The notes under the pieces are model-generated. The model was not told where the DNA came from and made no database searches. It worked only from the letters and a program-made list of their open reading frames with translations. DNA of 64,000 nt. It comes from Ceratodon purpureus. Its lineage: Eukaryota; Streptophyta; Bryopsida; Pseudoditrichales; Ditrichaceae. Positions 1-14,559 of this stretch are shown here, one piece after another. Both the position numbers and the translations under genes were made by a program. The stretch is from contig CM026433.1 in assembly GCA_014871385.1 (NCBI GenBank), positions 10,915,433 to 10,979,432 of the forward strand, read 5' to 3'. Numbering within the stretch: position 1 is the first letter of the stretch; each line of letters starts with the position of its first letter.

Positions 1-560
1 TTTAAGTCTTCAATTTTAAAATAAATACAAATTTAATAGTCGAAGGCAAAGCCATGGTCATCAACCTCAACATCAAATGGAATTTGTTGATATTGTAGTG
101 CATTCTTTCCTTTCCATCTTTCCGTTTAAAAGGTCACTCTTCTTGCGGGACATATGGGAATGAAGAAATGGTCTGAATGTATTCAAGAGATTCTTCCTCA
201 AGTTTACTATTTTCTATCAATTTTAGAATAGATGAATTTTGCTCATAAGGGGTAAGGTTAAACTGCTTTTAGTAGATTTTTGTATGCTCTGCCCTTTTGT
301 TACTATGAATGATTTTGGCTAACAAGAGACCTTTTGGCTGAAAGCAAGACGTAATGCAGCGAGAAAAACAGGCTTGGTTCTAGAAAAGTGTTTCTTAACC
401 ACACGTAGTTCAAGTTGTTCATAACTTGCAAACAAGTTTTCCATCTTGCAATACTTTGTGTTACACTTAAATCTCTTTCTTCCTTCCATCCAGCTCAAAC
501 TCTGTTTCAGAAGGAGGAATAGAGCAATTCTAATGACTCCATATTTTTTTCTATCCTTCC

Positions 561-660
561 TTTGAAATAATTCTTCATTTGAAATAATTCTTTATTTGAA
601 ATAATTCTTTATCTGAAATAATTCTTCATTTGAAATAATTCTTCCTTTGAAATAATCCTT
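561..660. repeat. 17-bp tandem repeat, about six units
   Basis: The unit TTGAAATAATTCTTCAT is repeated head to tail about six times with single-base variants (Ttat, Tcct). It is a minisatellite-like array in AT-rich spacer with no visible coding role. Confidence 0.85.
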
Positions 661-718
661 CTTCTGACATATAATTGTTTTGCCAGAAAAAAATAAAAAT
701 AATAATCTCCATCATTTT

Positions 719-760
719 CCAAAAACTACATTCCAAAAACTACATTCCAAAAACTACATT
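719..760. repeat. 14-bp tandem repeat, three units
   Basis: Three consecutive identical copies of CCAAAAACTACATT lie about 60 bp after the 17-bp array. Perfect identity suggests a recent slippage event. Confidence 0.85.
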
Positions 761-3700
761 TTCATTACAAGTTTTTGAAGTTTTGATCTTCTAAATTTCT
801 TTATAGCAGACTCTGTCCCATTCAAACACACATAGAAATAACATACAAAAACCCAATTAGAAAGTGTTTTATTATTATGAAACCACAACAACAAGATAAA
901 CAAACTCTTCAAATCTCTTAGAAAAATTCGTAGTAGACACTAAGCTCTCGCTCTCAAAAAACTACACACCAAAAATTAAACTCTGGTGGAGAAGAGAGCG
1001 GAACAGAATTATTTTCTCTCGTTCCGAAGTTAATACCAGCCTATACTTACGTCTAATGATTTCTAATTAGTCATTGACTAACCTCTTTAGGTTCACTTTA
1101 GCATGATATATTCTTTATCTTAGCCATAAGGCATGAAAGGTGTACTAAATGGTAAACTATTTTTACTTTTCACTTACGAAACTTTTAATACACAAGGTGG
1201 AGTTTTGAAACATTAAAAATTAAACAAATAATATCAAATATATGTCTTAAAGAGCTTGAAAAGAATCTAAAGAAGAATATTACTCCATCTGCAAGAATTT
1301 GAAGATGCGTTGAAGAATAAGAGCATCATATTCAGCACGAGGAGCTTTGGTCAATGAAATACCTGGACTTTCTAGCGAACGTTGATGACCATGACTTCTT
1401 TTTACAGGCTTAAAACAGAAGCGTATTGTTCATCATTTAGGCCTTAAAAAATCCCTCTAAACGTCACATCCCAAATATTAGATTTAACACATTGAACCTA
1501 CAATAATATCACCAGGGGACGAGCATTTTGTTGAAGATTGCCGTGTCACTGTTGCTCGATACGAAGTTGCTTTGGCGGCCGAGAAGGCCGAGCTTCATCT
1601 TGTAGATGTTCATATAATGGTGTCGAACTAAGATGCAAAACAGTATGAATCAGCAGTCGAGATAAAGAAAAATATAATTCAAACTCTGGTTGAAGCTTTT
1701 CATGATGAAACTCAGAAAAAACTCTCCAATTTGACATGTTCAAAATTTCAAAACAAGTATATCAAATTGATGAAGCTCAAAATGATCATTCTTCTTATAA
1801 CACAAATATTTCATAACAAGAAGATGTGACTTTGAAGCTTCTTCAAAACATAATCATCATCGCCTGGCTTGATAGTGTTAATGAAAAATAGTGATATAAG
1901 TACCAGTTGGTACCACCTACCCCCTAAACATGTCAAAAAATGCAGAGATGCCACATACCTTATGTTTCGTAGTTATAACTGTAGTCCTTTATCTTCCCTT
2001 TTTATTCTTCTAACCTCCGCCATTACTTTTGTCTATACCAACTTCTTTTGTATTGGATTCATATTTTTTCTAACTTTGAGTTTGATAAGATTCTTCGATC
2101 ATCCAAAATCTAAAGATTTGAGGAGGCGGTTAATATCCTTTATGCTTGTGCAACCCCAAAATTAAGACTTGTGTCATCACAAGATAGAGGCTTGTGCCAC
2201 CACAACTAAAAGGCTTGTAATACTAAATAAATATTTCACTTTATTTTTAATATAATCTTATTAAAAAAGAAATTGATGTTACAATTTAATTCATAAATTA
2301 AACTTTGTGTATGAATCAAATAATATATTGTAAAGTAAAAAAATCAAGTTTAAAAGGTTTGAAAACATATGAATAATATATAAATATCCTTAGTATGTTT
2401 CAAATCAAATTAAGATAATAATTGTATTAAAAATTTATTAAAGTTTCAAAATCTAGAATATTCAAAGTCGTTGAAAAAGAACCAAAAAATAATAGGACTT
2501 CAAAAAAATTGTAAATAGAATGTAATGTTCATTGCCTACTTTAGAAGAACATACATAAGTTTGGACTTTTAAAATTGAATTTGTTTATTAAAGAACTGAA
2601 AAGTATATGCGGACAAAACTATCATTCATCATAATTACTTGCGGTTTGGCAGCACTGTATACAAGAAAATATGAGGTTTCCTTGGATGATGCATGGGTGA
2701 AGATTGGAGTTGCTTCTACACTTCAATGTGCGATAAAGATTCTTGATCTCTCATTTACTTTATAAAATTTAATAGAAAGAAAAAATAAAAATAAAAATTG
2801 AATAGATTTTTTAACTTCAAAAATTTATATTTAAATTATTAATATTTTTTTTATAATGATTGGCCTCTAAAGGCTTAAGGCCATTTTTTTGTCATAAATA
2901 GTGAAAATTGCCATTTTATTGCATTATTCCAAAAAAGGATAAAAAATCCAACTATAGGATATTGTACTTTACTTGTATGAAATCATGTGGTAAAAATGGA
3001 TGCTCTCAGTTTTAGTAAAACTTTAAAAGTTAAGAACTTGAAAATTTTCATCCATCCAAAATTGTAAGCAAAAAAATCGAATGCGTATTTAGAACTTGAA
3101 TCTACAGGTATAGGCCTTGCAATTTAAGGTTATCAATGACCTAACATTATAACAATGAATTTTTTCTTTTTTTACCATGAATATTTGCAAGTTCAAGGAT
3201 GTGGTTGAATTTTTTTCTTCCATTATAATCTCTCAAAAGCCCTTCAAACAACCTCATGAAAAAAACACACACCACTTTATAAAGTATTGGAAAATGATTT
3301 GAATTAAATAACAATGACACTTAAGTCCATACAGCCCACTTCATCAATTTCCATTACATACTCCGTTACTTGTTCTCATATAAATTCTAAGACAATGAAT
3401 GTGATAAGTTTCTATTTTTTCCCTTCTCAACAGGTGAAGGCTCCAACTGCTGAAGAAAGTAATGTTCCTTATGACCTTCCAATATTCATTATAGAATCTA
3501 GTCAATAAATAATTGCAGCAACACTGATGGAAATTTCGTGTACCGGTACTCTTGCCTGATATCTTTTGCTCAGGATGCTGCAATCCCACATACAGGAAGG
3601 TGACCATGCACCAACTTGCCTAGTAACTCACTCAAATTTCTCACTTTGACCCATTGCACACATAATTTATAAGGTCAATACAAATGTCAGTGACCACTTC

Positions 3701-4142
3701 ATTGTCCAATCCAAGGGAAGGTTTGAATATCATAACACCATAGCAAGTTCGCCACCTCCGACTAAATATTTGCTTTTCCTAAAAAATTAAGGTTCGTCTA
3801 TTAAGATCTCAATTTCTCAATTTTTATTTTTTAACAAAAAATCAGTAAAAATGATCTTAAATGACTTAGAAATCAAAAAACATTACAAAAACTAATTTAT
3901 TTATTTTTATTTTCTTGATTTTCTAATTTTACATTTATCATTTTAGAATTATTTTTGGACAAACCTGCTATGGTACTACGATAGGAGGAATTTTAGTAAG
4001 TAGGGACTTTGCATGCATCATGCATCGTGAAACCGGATATGAACTGGAGCTGCATGGGAAGATGCTTACCATGTGAGAACATGTTACATTAGTTAGAATC
4101 ATTATTTGCAGTAATTCATGGTTGACTCGCAATTAATCTTAA

Positions 4143-4711
4143 CCCCTAAGCGTCCTCACCCATGTCCATTTTAGGCAGTTTTATAAAGATGCATTATAAA
4201 ATGCAATCAATATGAATATTTAGAACTTGATGTATAAATCAAAGTTATACATCTTGAATTTTAGATTCCATCTCTACGGTTAGATCTATGACTGCTTTTA
4301 TTAATTTTTATATATAGATTTTGAAACATAAAATAAAAAAATATTTTGAAATTCAATTACAAATAAGATATTGACAATAAGTGGATGAAATTTGTTGTGA
4401 TGGGTTATAATGTAGTACTTTAGGTGTACTGATTTTTGGAGATTTTTTGGATGCTCGATTTTATGAGTTTATTTTTTCAAGAACACTTTTAGACTAAAAT
4501 CTTCAAAATTTTGGGTGGAACACTGCAAGACAAAATGAAGCATAATTTCTTCAAAAATTGTTTCCTTTTCGATCAGATGACACATACGAGAAGCTAACTT
4601 CCCATAGAAAATTCAATAAAAAAATCACACCACAAAAAGTGCATGACGGATGAGAAAATGCGGATGGAATCTGTGCATCAGGCCAAAATGGCCTGCTTAG
4701 GCAGTTAGGGG
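4143..4711. mobile_element. 569-bp TTAA-flanked miniature element (piggyBac-like ends)
   Basis: The element starts CCCCTAAGCGTCC and ends GCAGTTAGGGG, so its termini form a short inverted repeat CCCCTAA. TTAA lies directly outside both ends (4139-4142 and 4712-4715). Duplicated TTAA targets with CCC-starting ends are the known signature of the piggyBac superfamily. There is no transposase frame, so it would be non-autonomous. The interior does not obviously match the 851-bp family elsewhere in the window, so I treat it as a second family sharing the same ends. The terminal repeat is only about 7 bp before it diverges, which lowers confidence. Confidence 0.65.
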
Positions 4712-4715
4712 TTAA

Positions 4716-5668
4716 AATGTTGATTGGGGTTTTATAAGTGATGTGTTACATTTCAAACCTGTTGATGTTATGTACTCCACCTTTCTCCGATGATATGCTA
4801 CAAAACTTGGCTATAACATTCGCCAACTTCTTCCAACTAATCACACTGCTTCCAACCATGGGCTCACATTGAACAACCAGTCAATCAGACAACCCAATTT
4901 GGACTCCAATTCAAGAATTTCAGAAAGCATTTTTATATAAAAAAATCTAGAACTTGTTGATACCGTTGTTGAAGAATCTAAAATCTTCACCTCTTCAACA
5001 CAATTACATTCAAAAGAAAAATCCTATCTGGTCTCAACTACACTGGCAAGTGGTACAAGGAGTAACAATCCCAGGCCTGCTATCTCTATACCTCACATCC
5101 TCTCATCGGCAAAATTCTGGAGCACAATCCTCCGGCTCACTACAAAGCTTCAAATCAGCTCCATCGATCTACAAAACACACTCGAAACCGTCGCCACACC
5201 TAAAAAATTCAACACTATCAACCAGTAACTTACACTTGAGCCTGATCCAACATCTATAAAATTCGTAGACAGCGCCAGCTTCTGTATGTGCTTCCCTCAA
5301 TTCGCTTCCACTTGCTGCAGCCAAATCTAATTTACAAAGTTTCCTCAAGTTCGAGAAAGGCCACTCAATTCCGACCTCATCTATACCAGAGACCCACATT
5401 TAAGATTCTTAAGTCTAGAAAATATTACTCGTAGATAGTGTTGATCTCTCGTGTCGGTGTTGTGTACACTTCTCTTGTTCTGGTCCCATTTTGGTCTTCT
5501 TCCAGGAGCTCACTTCGATGTCGATCGAAGGGTGAAATGCGATAGTTGTTTCTCTGATGTTCATGTCTATGCTTGGTGTACTCTAGTGCACTTGGGTAGT
5601 TGCGTGCATGTATGAATGATGATGTCTTCCTTCTCCGAAATCCTGATATTCAGAATGAGAGTTGATGT
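4716..5668. other. Spacer and 3' flank of CKX copy A
   Basis: No gene is recognised here. The 3' untranslated region and polyadenylation region of the minus-strand CKX gene should lie just below 5669. A 101-codon frame at 4954-5259 (+) has no recognisable motif and low-complexity serine/leucine content, and I do not call it. Confidence 0.5.
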
Positions 5669-8697
<3,029 letters not shown>

Positions 8698-10298
8698 GGT
8701 GTCGACAACACGTTAAACTTGAACCTCGCCAGACTCGAGATACGGTGCATCAAGATCTCTCCAGATTGCATCCTTTCGCAAAACCTCCCTCTAATCCGTT
8801 TCATTCAACCAAAACAGGCCCCATCTTCCACCCCCAATTCTCCAAAACCAACTTGAATGTTGATCTCATTCCTACAACCAGTACGTAACCATACACATGA
8901 GTACTGAAATGACAGGGCAAGTGTGCGAAAAGCACAGGAGAAAAAAAATGGTGTGATATTCTGAAACAGCACACATAGACAACTGATCTATGTCATGACA
9001 ATCCGGATCGTTGAACTGGTAGTACTGCTGCAGGGAACGGAGTACTTGGACGGCCTCCCACATGACATAGTTAAAAACGCGATGTGCAAGCATTTGAGTG
9101 GAGACGGCAGCGCAGCAACTTATACCTGCGGGTGTGGAAGACGATAACGACACGGTCTGACAGTGACCCATTGGCGTTCTCGGGGATCATTCTCCAGTGA
9201 ATTGGTGTTGCGAGGCAGCTCTAGCCCAGCCCAGCCCCCTTCTGACATCGCCATTATGGCTGCTGGGGTAAAAAGAGGGCGAGCGCCTCTGTGGCCCACC
9301 GGCCGCCCGGAGGCGATGTAAATATACATATTATTCATCACTGTGGAGCTAGCGCAGATCATAGATCTTCCGGATTGCCATCGATCATCGGCTTGATGTT
9401 GGTTGGCTTTACGATCAGGGTGTACAGGGTTAAACTGGGATAGGAAACAAGGGGCAGATCGTTGTGGGGGAGCGTACCTCGGCGGAGTGGTGGGGAGAAA
9501 ATGGGGTGGGCGTAGTTAAGTTATGGTGTGCTTGTTGCGATGCGATGCGAGTGATGAGGCTTGGAACCTGGCAGACTGCGCATGCATGCACACAATCCCT
9601 GCGCAATCTGGTCGCCTGGGACTGCGAGCACCATGTCCCCGTCCTCGACGACGGAACTCTAATATTAGAAGGTATATTCGACGGATGACGACGGAGATTC
9701 CATATTTTGAGAAAAGATTCCGACGGATGAAGACTGATATTCAATTCCGTAGTACGGTAGCAGGTTTGTTCATAAATGATTCTGAAATAAGAAAATAAAC
9801 AAAATTAGAAACTCAAGGATAGTGTAAAATTATGCGAAATTATTTTTAGTGATATTTGTAATTTATAAGCCATATGAAGTTGTTTTTAGAGATTTTGTTT
9901 TCTAATAATATGAAAAGTAAAACATTATTTTTTGAGAGATATTAAGCTTAATTTTTTAAATGTAAATTTATTTTGATGTGGACGAGCGTGCTATCATGTT
10001 AGGGTATTACGATTAGTAATTCCAAAATTGACTAAATTTTGTTTGGTTGCTACTGAAATCATGGGACTGTTAAAATTTCAAAGGGGAAAATGAAAAAGTA
10101 ATGAAGCTCAGCCAAAAATTATATTGTGCTATAAATATATATCATATTATAAATTTATATCATGTTATAAATCTTCATGATTATATGATTTTTATGAATA
10201 TCATATTGGTACCAACTTAATATCTCAAGTCTATTGGAGGATATTGTAGAGTTATTGTGCATGGTGTAACAAAAGTAGCTAACATTTATGTCTGAGGC
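8698..10298. other. Upstream region of CKX copy A
   Basis: This is the 5' flank of the minus-strand CKX gene. 9100-9700 is less AT-rich than its surroundings and holds overlapping frames on both strands (9120-9362, 9430-9798) with compositionally biased products and no motifs. I read them as chance frames in promoter or leader DNA. From about 9770 the sequence returns to AT-rich spacer. Confidence 0.45.
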
Positions 10299-10498
10299 AG
10301 CATCATGTGTTAAATGTCATAAAATGGTTATGGAATCACTAATTGCCAAAGAGTTTGATCGACAATGATGATGAAAACGACAACAACAGAAATTGTTTAG
10401 CATCATGTGCTAAATGTCATAAAATGGTTATGGAATCACTAATTACCAAAGAGTTTGATAGACAATGATGATGAAAACGACAACAACATAAATTGTTT
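10299..10498. repeat. 100-bp tandem duplication
   Basis: Two adjacent units of exactly 100 bp (10299-10398 and 10399-10498), both beginning AGCATCATGTG, differ at only about four positions by eye. No reading frame runs through them. This is a recent local duplication in spacer DNA. Confidence 0.9.
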
Positions 10499-13400
10499 AT
10501 TAGGAGGTATCAGAGTGTGTAATACAATTTCCGACAATATAACAAATTTTCTTATATTCTAATCTAATTTTACTCAGAAAAACAATTACAAGGTGAATTA
10601 GCATGCCAATTCTTATAATTGAGCAAATTTTCTTCACCTCCTTTTGTAGCACCATTGCCTACACCATCCGTAACACCTCCTATTTGAGAAGATGTCAACA
10701 AACAACGGTGATAACAGAACTTGGATATTCGGAGAGGTCCTGATGGACGGCTTTCATTCGTATTTGAGCGGGTATCACAGACATGCCAGCCTTTTGGTAG
10801 ATTTGAGATTAACTTGAAAGGTTTCCTTGTCAGGTACCTGTGTTGATACCCGAGGTAATACTGGTCCGGATATCTGGACTCTGTCAATCATCTTTCCGTT
10901 CAATGTTCAGTCGTTGCCAAATGCAGTAGTCCACGCTCGTCGTCAGAGCTTTGTCACTGGGGTCTCGTGTGGAGGGTTGGACTTTTCTCTTGCAGTGAAT
11001 ACTCTTCAGAAAATGAAAGATTGAAGTACTCATATTTGTTTATTTTATTTTATTTTATTTAAAACAAATGAAGAGACTTCATTGTGGAATGGAAATACAA
11101 CCCAGGTCTGGGGAGAAAAGTACTCGTATTTAGTTTCATGGGCTCAATAAAATTTCACTAAAATTTCACCTTGTTCATGTACCATCCAAATTTTCTTAAC
11201 CATTTCGGAAAATATGATAGTTTGAGTTCTGAGATTCATTATCATATTCACATGATGGACAAGCTTTGTCCATTTCAATGCAACCTATATTTTGATTTAG
11301 TGTGCCTGATAATTAAAGTGGATGGAGTGGACAACATAGGTTCAATCTTGGTAAATACCGTTACGGAGGTTGAACTAGTTTTGCCAACACAAACAGAATT
11401 GACATTCATCAATGGTATATGACACATGGTGCAAACAAAGTGTTCCATGTACCATTGTACAACTGCCGCGGATACCACTATAATAATGTGTGTACCACTA
11501 TGATCTCAACCCATTGCTGTGTGACTGCGAGCCGGTGTAGCCTGGCCATCAGTGTGCTGTATATAAGGTACTTGGATGTGATTTTTTTTGTGAATGTTGC
11601 TGCGCACAGCTAGAATTGATAATACCATATGCTATTGCAACTGCTCCTGCTGTCCAGGTGGTGCAAATCAACCACAAAGAATCCGATCTTCATCAAAATT
11701 GAAAATGGCGTCCAAATGGCTTGGAAGATTGGATTCTTTGGCTTCTCAGAATAAAGCTTTGTCCGTGCACTGTTCAGAAATTTGTTGAACACCGGCCTGC
11801 TCAATCAACCACCCTAATCCAAGCCATTACTGACAGCAATCCAAATTGGGATGCATTTTGAATTTGACTTTTCAAAATGGAAAAAAGAAACAAATCCCAT
11901 ACAAAGTGATAAAACTTGAACATGGCAACTCATACGACAAACCAAGGACCATGACTGTTGTGAGGGACTCTTGTGGGATGATCTTAACATGTCACATTAT
12001 TTTAATTAATTGAAATTGAAGACCATAGCGCGGGGGTTGTCAGGGACCATGGGCACCATGTGAATGTTGCACTTCCGCTCATGGGCAGTAGTAATTGGAA
12101 CCTATACTTAGAGACAAATGCTTCGGACTACGCGCGACTTACTGTTTAAGCTACACTCCTCAAGTCATCAAGGCATGGGAGCTTGCGCAGAATCCTTAAT
12201 TACAAGTTGAAGTCCAACTTACTTATCATTACTGATATCAACATAGCAGATGTAAAGGAAAAGCAAAGGGATTTTACAAATCAAAATAACTGCAAAAAAG
12301 AAACAAAACTCCAAAAAACTTTTAGAGGAACTCACATTGGTTGCCTGAGCTTCAAATCAGTGAAGTTTAGTGGTTTATTCAGCAAGCAAGCAACGGCGGC
12401 GGACCCTTTTTCTCTGCTCAAAATTGATTAGTTGTCTCTGTATTTGTGTCAAAAATATATAATAAATAAATAAAAATTGATGAGTTGCAACATTCCAATC
12501 CACCAACTTTAAAGTAAATTTTCAGCCTTTACCACTTTAGTTCACCTACAAGGATCCCCTAAATCTTTCATATCATGAATTCAACTTTGCCTACAAAGCA
12601 GCCGTCAAAGACTTCTTTAAATACTATTAAACATTTGCTTCATCATGGGCAGGATCATGGTCTGGGGTGTGAAGGCACTAATTGGGGTCTAATCTCGGAG
12701 ACATCTCACTAATTCAACGCTGATTAGGTGAGAAGTTTGGGACCAGAATTTAGATGCTACAGTGCAGCTACGAATCAAGAACAGTGAGATTGTGATTTGT
12801 TTTGAATCTTATAGAGTCAAGTTCAAGTTGCTTCTTATAGAAAGATCTTTTCAAGAAATGCACATTTTCATATGTTTGGATTATTGGTTTTCCTTTTTTA
12901 ATAAGAAAAAATAGATATTATTAAAAAATTGAGGAAGTTTAACCTTATCCTCACCAAAGTAATCATTCACAATTTCACTTCTTTTGATGTCATTTAAATG
13001 TTTCATTGAAGCACATACTTCTTAACAAGAATGCTTTGTTGATTTGATTGAAGTACATCAAAGTGAAACAAAAGAGATGTTGAGGTCTCCTTGCTTAAAT
13101 TGGGGGTAAAGGTACTTAAAGCGACAATAGCCTTTGTCATTTCTAACCCTAATTTTGTGAGGGCTTTAAGGATGAAAGAATACAACTCTACAAGAACATA
13201 AGAGGCTTAGTAGTTACAACCGAAGCTAACTATGGACTTACAGAGAGAAGTACATGATTTCCAATTTAAGAATCTTGAATTGTTCATCCGCATTTTGAAG
13301 CAAATAGAGTGAATTTACCAAATGCTTTACTAAGTAGTGCAAAAACTAACTCAAAGCTTCAAGACCTTAACTTCTATAAGGATTTTAAGCACAAAAGAAT

Positions 13401-13700
13401 TTGTGATTCATTTTAATTGAGCCTACAATTATTGGAACAACAAGCAATGTTTTCTAGCAACATTGGAAGGTTCATTTTTGTTTCATTTGATTTTAAGGAC
13501 CATTAACTACAAATAAAATGTTTATTAAGAACATATGTTTCTTATTGTAAATTTATAATTATGTATAGGTTGTTCCACACTAGAGCAGGAAATGAAAAGT
13601 CAAATATTTAAATGTTAAAGTATGGATGGAAAAACTAGTTAGATGTAAACATGCAAAGAGAGTGTTTCATTTGGCACCTACAAAATGGTTGTATTAGTGA
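10499..13700. other. Spacer with possible gene fragments, none identified
   Basis: No gene is recognised. Around 10715-11024 (+) two overlapping frames carry protein-like composition (for example RGPDGRLSFVFERV in one frame, then a run ending at 11024 in another). This could be a decayed gene, but I cannot name it. Frames at 11171-11422 and 12183-12431 have no motifs. Confidence 0.35.
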
Positions 13701-13704
13701 TTAA

Positions 13705-14555
13705 CCCCTAAAGGACAATCTGCCACATTTGGGCTTTTTTGGAATTTGGGCAGGTACCTATGAATGCAATTTATATCAGGATTTTTTGAAATTTTTATTG
13801 AAGGTGGGCCGTTCGGAGATCTTCGTGTGGGTATTCTTATTTTTCAATTCCGACATCGGGATCAAAAGTTATGAAGGTTTAAGTGTCAAATGCTGCTCGT
13901 TGGGCAGCTACTGAATTGTTCTAAGCCACTGTGAATGCAGCAAATTTTGCCCAAAACTGCCCAAAACTGCCAAAATCTGCCCAAAGACTAAACTTTGAAA
14001 TTCTACCAAAAATTGAGATTTTGATATTTTTCAAAAATAAAAATTTCTATGTATAGAGAAGGCAGTAGAGCATGTTCCCACCGTTTGGATTTTCAATCCA
14101 AAATGTTTTCATATGTTATTTTTATTGTCCAAAAACGGGCTTTGTTTGTGAATTTCAGTATACCCCATAGCGGAAAATGATTTTTTTGGCAACTTTCCAC
14201 AACTTTTTTGAATATAATTTTCTTAGGACACTTAGCTAACTCAGTCTTCTTTGACGTGCATCAAAACCACCAAAATCCATAATGCAAAAAAATGGTTTTT
14301 TGGGCCTTCAAAACTCTGTTGTCCCCTTTTTTTGCAGGGAAAAAAAACTTGTTTTTCTACTTTGAATGTTATGATCTTGCAATTGCTGAAGAATGAGTGT
14401 GTGAGATTTGGTGGATATGTAGACATAGAAGTTACCTACAAGATCTTACGGTTAAATGTTCTAAAAAAGACCCCAAGTTTGCAAAATCCACCTTGCTTTG
14501 AAGAGGGGCTGTTTTGAGGTAGTTTTGATGAAAAATACCCTCAGAACTTTAGGGG
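13705..14555 (+). mobile_element. 851-bp TTAA-flanked miniature element, copy 1
   Basis: Ends are CCCCTAAAGGACAAT on the left and the complement of CCCCTAAAGTTCTGA on the right. TTAA sits outside both ends (13701-13704, 14556-14559). The interior carries a run of CTGCCCAAAA-type repeats near 13945-13985. It is homologous along its length to the elements at 40767-41617 (opposite orientation) and 47312-48162, at roughly 80 percent identity by eye, and all three are exactly 851 bp. No transposase is encoded. Target and terminal bases fit the piggyBac superfamily. Confidence 0.85.
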
Positions 14556-14559
14556 TTAA

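Larger units (their letters stand above)
1..4142. other. AT-rich spacer without a recognisable gene
   Basis: This stretch is very AT-rich and holds only short reading frames of up to about 98 codons. None shows a motif I recognise. The frame at 1869-2165 (+) encodes one hydrophobic stretch but has no other support. Two small tandem repeats (listed separately) are the only clear structure. Confidence 0.6.

Noticed and set aside
561-660. 17-bp array as a CRISPR
   Set aside because: Units are contiguous without spacers, and the window is a plant nuclear sequence.
14251-14517. Short frame conserved among the 851-bp elements as a gene
   Set aside because: Homologous copies with few indels share stop-free stretches automatically. 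Without a selection test this is only a finding, not a CDS.
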